NCBI RefSeq assembly: GCF_963675165.1
Contig: NC_087392.1
Location: forward strand, 2,495,001-2,559,000
Origin: Halichondria panicea
Lineage: Eukaryota > Porifera > Demospongiae > Suberitida > Halichondriidae
DNA length: 64,000 bases
Direction of reading: 5' to 3'
Positions 24,749 through 36,700 of this stretch are shown here, in pieces. Made by a program: the position numbers and the translations under genes. A model generated the notes under the pieces. It was given only the letters and a program-made list of their open reading frames with translations. It did not search any database and was not told where the DNA came from. Numbering within the stretch: position 1 is the stretch's first letter; each line of letters begins with the position of its first letter.

Positions 24749-27700
24749 ATGGATTCTCAAAATATTTTAGTCTATCTTTTCCCCACGCCAGAGAAGGACA
24801 TCAGCTCACCCCAAGTCACTGCAGCTCTGTCTAGTGTCAATGGATATGTGTCAAGTGATGTGATTCAAGGATCTAACGAGAGACTGATAGCCTGCAGTTA
24901 TGTGGGCAGTCAAGAACAGTTTGTCAGTAACATTATGTCTGCAGTGAAGAAGGACTGCGGTTTGGAATTGTTTGTGTGCCCTTGCATTGAGAACACCAGT
25001 CATGGTGCTCTGATTCAGGTGGAAGGTATGACATGCAACTCTTGCGTAAGGCTTATCGAGAGCACTCTTCCAACACAAAATGGAGTTATTGGGGTCAATG
25101 TCTCATTGGCCAATAAAGAAGCTTTTGTTGTTTACAATTCGCAAGAAATGAATGCTGACAATATCTCCAACAATATTTACGATATGGGCTTTGATGCTGA
25201 AGTAAAAAAAACGTTTCCCTGTCTCACTAAGCCCTCTGCTGCTCCAGCAACAGAGAAACAAATTGATGCAAGTAGCATAACACTGCGAGAGGCTCTCTTG
25301 AAACCAGACCCCAACAAGAAAAGAGTTGACAGTATTGGCATTGATGGTATGACATGCCACTCATGTGTGAACCTGGTTGAGAGCACTGTGGGGGAACTCC
25401 CTGGAGTGATGAGCGTGCAGGTGTCCTTAGAATGTAAGGAGGGTGTGGTGGAGTACAACGATGCTGTAGTCTCAAAGGAACAGATCAAGGAGGCCATAGA
25501 TGATATGGGATTCATTGTCACTTACATTACAGGTGAGGGATTCTTAATATACAACCGTCCTCTTCTGCACCAAAATTAATGGTTTTTTTGTTCTGCACCA
25601 AAATTAGTCTTGCATTTTGTTCTTAGAAACATCTGTGAGTCCACTTGGTCCAGAGGATGCTGCAATGCCATTAGCTGATGAGATTGAAGAAATTGGCCTT
25701 GGTGACAAACCTTTGCTTCCCAATGCAAGAAAGTCAAACCAAAAAAGTAAAAAGCGCTCCCACAAAAAAGTAAGTAGTTGCATTGAGCACTCTATGCATG
25801 CAATTGTTTGCCTCTTTCCAGAAGAAGAAGTCAGTCTCTAGGAAGAAAGAGGCTTCTAGAGCTTCTGATGAGAGCAGCCAACAGTTGCTGATCACAGACA
25901 GAAAAAGGGCCCAAATTCAAGTTACTGGCATGAGCTGTGCTTCCTGTGTCGCCAGGATAGAGAAAGAGTTGGGAAAGAAACCAGGTAGTCCAGGTGTTAT
26001 TACGAATAATTTATGTATAGTAGAATGTAGTGCTGATTGAAGTATTGCTATTGTCACGTTACGTACAGTGTACTTCTGCATCTCTTCATGTATTATTGGC
26101 ACGTGCATGCACTGCATGTGACACTCCCGACTCCCTATACCCCACTGCAGGAGTTCACTCGGTGGTGGTAGCTCTGCTGTCAGAGAAGGCTGAAATCCAG
26201 TACAACCCGGAGCAGACTGACCCAGAGAAGCTTGTCAGGGACATATCTAGTCTGGGCTTTGGGGCAAACCTCATTGCAGACCAAAATGGACACCAGCAGG
26301 GGAAGATCAACTTGATTGTGAGTGGATTTTTTGAACTCTCAAATGTAATCGACTAGCAATATAAGGTACTTGGTGTAATTGTTTGGCGTAATTTTTTTCA
26401 GATTGAAGGCATGACCTGCTCCTCGTGCGTGCATATGATAGAGCGCACTCTCCTGGGCACGAATGGAATAGGTAAAGCTGTCGTTGCACTCTCAACCAAC
26501 AGGGGTCGTATTGAGTTTGACCCCACCATCCTTGGACCGCGTGATGTCATACAAATTGTCAAGGTAACCGGAGTTGCATGCATTGGTTCATGCAACTGTT
26601 AGCGTGTGACCGAGCTGTTATTCATTTCCAACTGCATGTGCGATAGTAACTAAAGACATTTGCACCTATAGCATTTGCCAATAACCAGAGCACAGAAGTG
26701 TGGAATTCACCATAATAAATTATTCCCAAATCAGAATGCTGGGTTTGATGCTCGTATAGACAATGAAGGCAGCTCCCAAAGTAGTCTCAGTGACAGTCGC
26801 ACCCTTCGCAAATGGCGCAACACCTTCATCTTCTCTCTAGTGTTTGCTATCCCCACAGTGATTGTTGCCTTCATGCCTATTGAATGGCCTGTCATTGCAC
26901 CTGGGCTCAATCTCAGAGAAGTTCTTCTTTTCACCCTTGCCTCTATTATACAGGTACCGTATACAACAATTTAATATGTGAGAGTGAATTTTTAATGTCA
27001 ACCTTTGTAAATGCATGTAGGTTGTTGGAGGATACCCGTTTTATGTATCTGCATACAAGTCCCTGCGTCATTGTGCTGCTAATATGGAGGTACTCATCGC
27101 CCTGGCAACCACCATCGCCTATGTCTATTCAGTGAGTACTAGACACTCACACCATGTTTATACTCCTTGTGCCCAGGTGATAGCTCTGATCGTAGCAATC
27201 ACAGTGACCCACCAAGAGACAAAGACGTTCTTTGAGACTGCACCCTTGCTCCTGGTGTTTGTTTCCCTTGGCCGCTTTCTGGAAAATTTTGCTAAAGGGA
27301 AGACATCAGAGGCTCTGGCTAAACTCATGTCCCTCCAGGCCACAGAGGCCAGACTCATTAAGAAAGCTTTTGATGGAGCTGCTTTAGAAGAGTAAATCCA
27401 ATAACGGAGTGTATATGTACATGTGTATACAGGCGTCATATATGTGACTGTCTCACACTGCTCCCAAATTCTGTGTGTTACATCCCTTATCTGCAGAGAG
27501 GAGCTTATAGCAGTGGAACTAGTCCAGAGAGGAGACACCATCAAGGTGGTGCCTGGAGAAAAGATCCCAGTTGATGCCACAGTCATCAGTGGCAGCTCAA
27601 GTGTGGACGAGTCACTCGTCACTGGTCAGTATATCGTTGGTTATAACCAACTACATACTTTTACTGCATGTCAAAACCACAACTGCATGTTTCAGTACAT

Positions 27701-30487
27701 GCCGTTACAGTACAATCTTTAGCCAAGTAGATATAATTCAATGCAAGACATGCAATGCATACTACATACAGGTGAGTCAATGCCAGTGAGCAAGAAAAAA
27801 GGGGACACTGTTATCGGAGGCACTCTCAACCAGAATGGAGTACTCTATCTGGAAGCAACTCACATTGGATCAGATGCCATGTTGGCACAGATTGTAAAGC
27901 TAATTCAAGAGGCCCAGACGTCTAAAGCACCCATCCAGAGGATAGCTGATCGCATTGCTGGCTACTTTGTCCCTACCATTTTGCTCCTTGGGAGCATCAC
28001 TCTGGCTGTCTGGTTGGCCATCATCATCACTCTACAGAACACCACACCACAGGTAAATTGTACTACTATAATAGCAACGGCCGTTGCATGCATCATGCTG
28101 CACAGTAAAACATGCATGCTCTGTAATGATTCCAGTGTACATTTGCCATTTCACTTTACTATAATTTATAGGACCACTGCTCTTCATCTGCTAATTCGTC
28201 CAACTTTTCAAGCTCCTATTTTGAGGGCAACTTTTCTATTAATGCAACAGACATTCTTCCCAGTCAGATATGCTACTCCATTAGCAAAGCATTTACTCAC
28301 GCCATGGCCGTGCTCCTGATTGCTTGTCCGTGTGCACTAGGACTGGCCACGCCCACTGCTGTGATGGTGGGCACTGGTGTGGGGGCTGTCAATGGGATAC
28401 TCATCAAGGGCGGAGAGCCACTGGAAACCACACACAAGGTTAGGTGTGAAGCTTTCTTGGACTGGGCTGACATCCACTTAGCTATAAATATAATACATTG
28501 AGATGTGTATGTATATAGAAATGTAAACTCTTATTAGGTGAAAACTGTCGTGTTTGACAAAACTGGCACTATTACTCATGGAAAGGCCAGGGTTACCAAA
28601 GCAATCCTGTTTGTCAAAGAGGCAATCTGTACTAGTCCCCTCTTCACTATCCTTGTGGGTCTGGCAGAGAGCAACTCTGAGCATCCTCTGGGAAAAGCGG
28701 TCGTCAAATATGCTAGACAGGTATGCTTTATAGGTTGTTCAGTTAAAAATAACATTATTGCTGCCGTGTGCTGCTATAAAGGCCCTGGGTGAATTGAGAG
28801 GAGAGTGTCGAGACTTTGAGGCAGTGCCGGGTCACGGGCTGCGGTGCACTGTTTGGGGAGTGGACCAATACTCCAAGTCTGACACGTGGGGAGACACCAC
28901 GCCACTCAAGAGACTCATCGTTGTACAGAGTACTTCTTCCCTCTTACCTCAGCAGAGCAATGGAGCCAGTCCATCTAGGAATTATGAGGTAATAGGCTGG
29001 TCAATCCATACTCTCCACACAATTTGACTATCTTATTGGTGCTGTTCAGGTACTGATTGGGAATCGGGAATGGATGAATGTGAATGGGATAGATGTGGTA
29101 ATGGGAATGGAGGACAAGATTCAGGTCTGGGAGACGCAAGGAAGAACTGTAGTCTTGGTATCTGTAGACGGTGAGCTCATGCATCTGGACACACACAGAC
29201 ATACATTGCACACATTACTTCACACACCCGGTACCTATAAATAGGTATCCTTGTTGGTGCAATAGCCATTGCAGACAGCATCAAATCTGAGGCACTGGTG
29301 GCGGTATCCTCCCTGAAGAAGATGGGCCAAAGAGTGGTGCTACTCACTGGTGACAATAGGAGAACAGCTCAAGCCATTGCAGAGGAGGTTGGAATTCACG
29401 AGGTTTATGCTGAAGTGCTGCCTTCTCACAAGAAGAACCAAATATCTGCTCTTCAACAAGAGGGGAAAGTGAAGGTCTGCAAGTTTACATATTGGAAATG
29501 TTAAGTGTCAGCATGTATGCAGTTAATCATTTTGTATGCATGCATTAATTCTACTTCTGCATATACATGCCACAGGTGGCCATGGTTGGTGATGGTATCA
29601 ATGACTCTCCTGCTCTGGCTCAAGCTGACGTTGGCATAGCAATTGGGACAGGGACTGATGTTGCAGTCGAGGCAGCTGACATCGTACTAGTGAAGGTATA
29701 TATATACTTAATGCGAATGCATGCATGACTGTATACTATCTTTAGAGCAACCTTGTTGATGTTGTGGCAGCCATTGATCTTTCTCGTCGAACAGTTCGTA
29801 GAATACGGCTCAACTTTTTTTGGGCAGTAGTCTACAACATGATAGGCATCCCAATTGCTGCAGGTGTCTTGTCACCTGTTGGTATTACCCTTGAGCCGTG
29901 GATGGCCAGTGCCGCAATGGCCTTCAGCTCTGTCACTGTTGTCTGCAGCTCTCTCCTGCTCAAATGGTAATAATTTACGTATGTAGACTTCATGACGTGT
30001 ATATGTCCATGTGCAAAATAATGTATAACATACAGTGATTGTATACATGCAGTTTTAATAGCCACGTTCATTACTATAGTGGGTCATCCTGCTCATAGCC
30101 ATGCACCAGGACCTTTGTATACCTAATATCTGTGCATGGGATTTACAGTCATAATTATGTGAAACTTGCTGCTTGTATATACAATGAACCCATAATTATG
30201 CTTTTTTCTTGTTTCTGTACAGCTACATGAAGCCTAACCTGGAAAATTTCATGGACATCGACCCTCATCCCAGCAATTCAGAGCAGTCTGTACTCGTTCC
30301 AAAGCACAAGTTATCGTACAAACTCTTTTCTAGTTCCCATCTCCCACTCCACAAGAGAGCTTTGTTGTTCCTGGGTTTGGACCGCCTCGCTGGAACTGGG
30401 ATGAAACTTACAGTGCACAGTGATTTTATGGCTGTCTTGCCCAACATAGATGACACCAGTAATATAGTTTACAATAGTATTGTGTAA
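24749..30487 (+). CDS. ATP7: ATP7-type copper-transporting P1B ATPase, copy 2
   Basis: Tandem paralog of the gene at 11459, with the same 18-exon structure and phases: 24749-25532, 25627-25769, 25822-25984, 26151-26317, 26402-26563, 26735-26953, 27021-27131, 27177-27391, 27497-27624, 27772-28052, 28172-28438, 28538-28720, 28782-28988, 29050-29170, 29245-29474, 29576-29695, 29746-29966, 30223-30487; 1328 residues. Metal-binding motifs are GMTCNSC, GMTCHSC, GMSCASC and GMTCSSC. Catalytic motifs are intact (SLVTGESMP, CPC, DKTGT, SEHPLG, GDGIND). Copy 1's GC donor corresponds to an ordinary GT donor here. The lumenal loop before the CPC helix is longer than in copy 1 and has four N-glycosylation sequons. 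The tail ends NSIV, again with Ser at -2 and Val last. Both copies look functional. It is convergent with MALT1 (280 bp between stop codons). Confidence 0.96.
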
Positions 30488-30767
30488 CCTCCAGCTGCAG
30501 TACATAACTGCCATGCATAATTATAATTTATACTGTACAATAATTTATAGCTACTGTATTCCTCTGTGGGTATCCCCCCCCCTGCAGGCATAAATAATCG
30601 TATTGCTCCTTGTATTGTAACTCATGATCAATTAGTTATATATTTTGTAAAGTGAAACATAACACGTTCTTCGATTTCGATTTCACAGTAATAATTAAAA
30701 GTAGTTGAAGTTCAAAACAAAATGAGTCAAGTTACAAAAGGCAATTATGACACAGTCCATGACGTTT

Positions 30768-33700
30768 TCAAGGAAGATTTGCAAAGAGTGGCTTCTTGGG
30801 AAACTCATACATCACTCGAGCACTAATCTCTTTGCCCTCCGTGTAGACAGACAGAGTCATGAAAAGCTTCAACACCTCTGAACCTAATCTCTGAATGTTG
30901 GAGATGCGTATCATCGTGGAGACGAGTTGTGGGCTCTCCCCCTGACCACCCACATCACTGTCATCAAGGGGGGAGTCAAAGCTGCACTCTGTCTGATAAC
31001 CAACCACTCCTTGACCTTCCTACACACGATAAAAACAATTGGGCTACATGTAGTTTAAACATAATAATTATGATTCATATGTAATATTTATATCACACTT
31101 AGCTAGCAATTAAGTGTTTTAATGTGTGCACAAGGATAATGAAATAATGCTCAAGCGTAGCGAGTGCATTACTCAACCGAGAGCATTATTGCATCATCCA
31201 GTGCACCAGCATTAAAACACTTGGCTAGCTAAGTGTGTTATAAAGGTTTTATTGCTGATCACGAAGCTACAAACCCTGTTCAAGCTAGTTTTCAAAAGCT
31301 ACCTAACTTCAAGCTACACCTTTGAGATGGCTGGGATGACGATGAATCACAAGTATTAGAAAAAAGTGTGCAATATACAACCAGGAGTGCATGAATACAA
31401 CTTATTGCACACTTCACTGTGCAATAAGTTATTTAAAGTACAGTCACATGACTGGATTTAATGGATATCATTGGCTGTAGGTCACATGATCAGCAATAAC
31501 TACATGTATACTCGAGGAACAACATTTTTTGCAGATTGACCTCAAACCTCAAAATTTATTTACTTTTGGTATTGTAAAGACCTCTCTACTGTAGGGGTGT
31601 CAGGGTTTCATATAGAGGCGCCCCGGGGCGCCTTGGGATTTCCCTTAGCCAAAAATCCCCCCTAAAAATCTAAATCATGATGTCATAACAAAATGATGAT
31701 ATTTAATTTCTCATTAAAAAATTAATGTCTACAATTAAAAGAGAACTGGACCTAGTAAAATTAAATGGTTTTGAAAACTAATCCATCTCAGATTCGTTCA
31801 ACTCGAGAAACGGTAGTTTTCGTGAGTAAAAATTTTGTTTAGTCTCGTGGCTGCACGGCATTCCTACGTTCAGATAAGCCACGCCTACGATAAAATTTCG
31901 TGGAGGTCAGCCTGCCCACGAAAATAACGAATATTTTACCCCATGAAAATTACCCGCTATATGGTAATCATTCCTCAAAAAATTTCCAGGGGAGGACCTA
32001 AACTTTTCCTGTGTGAATCCCTGGGTGGTGGTCACTTGAACCTCTATCATAGAAAATAAAATGGGTGAAATTTTAGTTCCTTGAAAAAAAGCACCAGGAT
32101 TTTGGGTCAGGGGAGAAATTGGGAAAATGTAGGAGGGGGAAAAGCCCTCCACGGCGTATGCATGTACCGAAAGTGCACGCCAAACTATATAGTGCGGTCC
32201 AGGCACTCTGGGGGCATGATCCCTGGAAAAATGTTTATATTTGAGGGCCTTAGATTGATTCTGGTGCAATTTCAGCTCACAGTACAATGCTATTAATGAA
32301 TCTGCCAGATTCTGGGGGGGGGAGAATTACCCTCCTCGTCCCCCTCAATGCAGCCCTAGGTATAATTATATGCACAATAATACATGTACTCAAATGCATA
32401 CCAAGAAGCTGATGTCGTACTCCATACAAGCCTTGGTGGTCTTGTCACCATGGAGGAGGTGGAGTCGGGTGTAAACACAGAGGACGTTGGTGAAGTCGTA
32501 GGAGAAGGAGAGCTCCAACTTAGCCAGACCACTTAACTCCCCGAGTTCCTCCATCACCACCGAGTCTGGGACATCTGCAGGGTATATATAATACCTTAAA
32601 GGGGAACTACAAACTAATGAGAATGGAAAATGTGAAGCACGTAGTTATATACATGTATATTAAGGGCACAAGCATGCAATATAGAGTATGCAGTACACTG
32701 AAATTCAAACAATAAACCTACAACTGTATAATTTTATATGTAGGTATTAACTCACAGTGCACTTCCTCATGTAGTTTCAGAATCTTCTCCAATTTGGGCT
32801 CATCATCACTGTTGTCCATAAACACTTCGTCATGTAGGGTAATCTTATTGTCCATCAAACTCTCAGTGAGGGTTGGTGTCATTCCAGCACGACTGTTCTT
32901 CTGCCTCCTCTCTAGGTCACCTAAATGCAACAGAATGCAAATTATAGGATTACCAAAACACATAAATTAGGTGAGAAGCTATTGGCTACGTACGTAGTGT
33001 TTTCATGACGTGAATGAATACATCATGAAGCTCCTTCTTGTCTCTTAGGGCTTCTCTGAATGCAATGTTGAAGTTGGAACAGGGGAATCGCTCTCGGCTG
33101 CCAAGTGAAAGGGACTTCGAGTTGACAGTAGGTGTGGCAGCAGGGCTCAGCTCTGTTTCATTCCCTTCATAGGCACGGTTGCCTTCTTGACTGCATGTGT
33201 GTGTGTGTTGTGTGACCATGAAACAACATGTACTTTGTGAGAGACGGTGACAAGTTTACAATATTACTTACCATGACGAAATTTGCACAAAGTTGGCCAT
33301 GTTAATATGATCGTCTTCAGCCTCAGAATCAGGTATAGAGTCTAAATTAAGACTGGACAGGCTCTCCTCAATCCTACAAAACAGATTCATAATCACAGTA
33401 ATTACACGTGTTGTTGTACCTATAATTATACATACCGTGTTTCCACTCTACAAGAGTCAAGTACCACCACAGCTCTGGACAACTTTTTCCTCATCTGCTT
33501 ACAGATGATGTCTGCATTGATGTTGGTGTCACACCTCAGAGGGAGGGTGGCATTGACTGGAATGAGGAAATTTTTCTGAGCTGTGGTTATAAAACCATGC
33601 CCTGAGTAATAGAACAAAGCATAGACTCCAGGTATGGCTAGCATTTCATAGAAGAACTCTAAGGCCCGCATCATCTCAGCATGGGTGAGATCAAGGAGAG

Positions 33701-36700
33701 AGATAACTTTAAAGCCGAGCTCATCCTCAAGTAGAGCCCGCAGATGTCTGATGTCGTGCTCAGGACTCCGTAGGTTGTTCAGATCATCACACTGATAGTT
33801 CTGGTTGCCAATCAGTAGAGCCACTTTTTCTCGAGCTGTGTGCAGAGGAGAGTATCACAAAGACAGAGTAATAGAGGGCCTTACCATATCGCTCCTCTTT
33901 CTTGGTGCGAAACACTTCTTCTCCTGTTAAAGAGGAAGAGAACCAAGCACTATTGATGTAAGTTGAAGCGTACACTTATCTGATCTCTAAATGTACACCC
34001 ACAGTAACACAGTTGCTAGTGGGTATAGTGACCTTACAAATCCTTTCGTATGAAATCACCTTTTAGCTGCAGCCTTGAGGCAAGAACTTTCCCCACTTCC
34101 ACGGCCTCAGAGAGTCCATTGTCTGCGGCCAACTCAATGCGAGCTGTCCTTGAAACCACTGGCATAACCCCTGGATTGTTGGCACACGTCACCTCACAGT
34201 AGTACGGCCCACAGTCATCCTCTTGAGTGGTTTCTCTGTCATATTGATTGCAGAACGATAATATTATGCTAAATTTAAAAGTACCCATATAACAAACCAC
34301 AACCACTCGACCATAATCATACTGTACATACATACACACACGATAGACACCCCCATATGCCACACAAATATCTTACCCTACAGGGCTTTGTAGATGGGGG
34401 GGCATAGGGGGGCGCTCGCCCCCCCTTGGCAATTGTAAATTTTTGTATTGAAAATATAGGCCAAAATGCACTGTGTTATGGCCTGTGACACACCAACCAA
34501 ACAAAGAGCGCTGCCTTAATATTCATAACAACAATAATGAGTTCTTTACGATTAATTAAACTGCTATTCTTCTACTCTTTCTGTTCCATACGTCCATAAT
34601 TTCTTCTTCTAAGTCACTATCTGTAAGTACAGAGGGCGATTCAAGAGCGACTTTCATTAAGTGAGAAAGGCTTGTGTCGCTCAGGCTATGGCTTTTACCT
34701 AGTACCATTCAGTCTAGGCAATTGAATTTCTGCATTCCACAATACTTAATAACAATACCCCTAAAACTGACACCACAGTTCCTAAGAATGCACCAGATGC
34801 GATGTACGACAGTCTCTAAACACAAAAATTTCCTGGGGGAGCATGCCCCCAGACGGCCGTGTGCATTAACACACGGATAATCGCCTCGCCCCCCCCCCCC
34901 CCCCCTGTCAATTTTTTTCTGTATGAAGGCCTGCTTTACATATATACGTGTACAAAGGGCAATACCAGTAACACCATTCAATCTATGTTGTTTCTGTGTC
35001 ACTGTTAGATACTAGTTGATAAGATCTACATGGGAAGTACATGGGAAGTACATGGGAAAAGTGCCTCAGAGCAGGTATACTATGGGACTTACCTGCAAAT
35101 TTACTTAGTATACCTAGTATTCCGTTGTCAAGTAATTGTATTGTAGTCAAGCAGTTTGCGCATGCGCACTAGTATCTAAATGAGTTAGACACTGTTTTGT
35201 CGGTGTCCATGTGATTTAGAAGCCCTCAGCCACTTTAGTACCCTTGCTACGCTCGGGATACTAAATCAGTGCCTTTGGGCTTCTAAATCCCATAGACACC
35301 TCCAAAACAGTGTCTAACTATTATTTAGTACCTGATGTAGGTAAAGTCCGTGGCTCCATGTATTGTTTTGCCACAGTAGTACCACTGATAGCCGAGGGGC
35401 ACATTCTCAGTGCACACAGCCTCACACATCAGTTTAAACTTCCCGCCCTCAGGAACAATCTGAGACCACGGGTTCTTCTTGATCCGAATCAGAGGAAGCT
35501 TAAATGCTGCAGGAAAAATGTACATAACAAAAATTGATTGACAAACATTTGAAAATAGCTATTATAGTCCATGAGAGAGAGAGGTATACTCACAGTTGGA
35601 CCTTTTCATTGATGGGATGGTGGGTCTAACACACACAGTCTTAGATTGAACAAAGTGTGACCTATTCTCTGCCTGACAAAAGTAATAGCCCCAGTCATTC
35701 TGGCGTAGCCGATTGAAATACAAGACTTCATGGTTGTTCGACTGTTGATTCCTTATGGGCTGAAAGTTTCCATCCTTGGTGGAGGATCTAAACCAGATGT
35801 ACGAAATGTCCCCCACTCCTTCAGCAGAGACTCTCAGAGTGGCTTTGTCCCCAATCAATGCTCTCTCAATAGACTGCGGCTGCTTTGTGAACCACACTGG
35901 AGGATAAATAGAGGGTTATATACTTAAAAGCTCGTGATCGAGTACTGACCTGTGTCGATGGTGACTTTGGTGGCTCTGGACTGAGCTACAACCTGAGGAT
36001 CGTTTACCAGAGAGACTCTACAGTACATGGTCAGTTTCAGACGCCTCTCAATGTCGCCAGTCTTGGCCTGGTAAATGGGACTTTGATCATTTTCCTTAAT
36101 TTCCTCCTTCCCTAAAAAGAAGTTTTTAAATTCAACAACTCTCTTTCTCTCCCTCTCTCTCCTCACCTGATTGGTTGACCTGCACCCACTCATAAGTCAC
36201 TTTCCCACTCTGACTCCTGGCTCGACAGGTGAGGACAACATCCTCCCCCACGTGGACATCCAGACTCTTGGGGGGCTGCTCCTCAAACACAATGGGCTCA
36301 CTCCGAATTCGAGCTTCTTGAGGAAGAGCCAAACTGCTATCTGCAACAGCAAAACACACAGAATGATTATCATTTAAATGAATTTAAAGGTCCTGCCTGA
36401 TCTATTTATCTGATCAGTATTGTAGCTGTATACATTGTAGGGGAAAGGGAGTTATAATTATGTGCACTCTACCCAAATGAAGACGAAAGCACACTAGGGA
36501 TATACAGGTATGCATGAATACAGTACTGTGTTACACCATAGATAGAGTTTTACAATGAAGTCTATACGTAGTGGCTCTGGGACCATCCTTGTATCTCTTC
36601 ATAACTACTGCAAAAGCCCAGGAAACTTATTGTGTCCAATGCATACATCTCAGAGCTACCCCCAATACTGAATCACATGCCCCCTGATAGTAGATATCAA

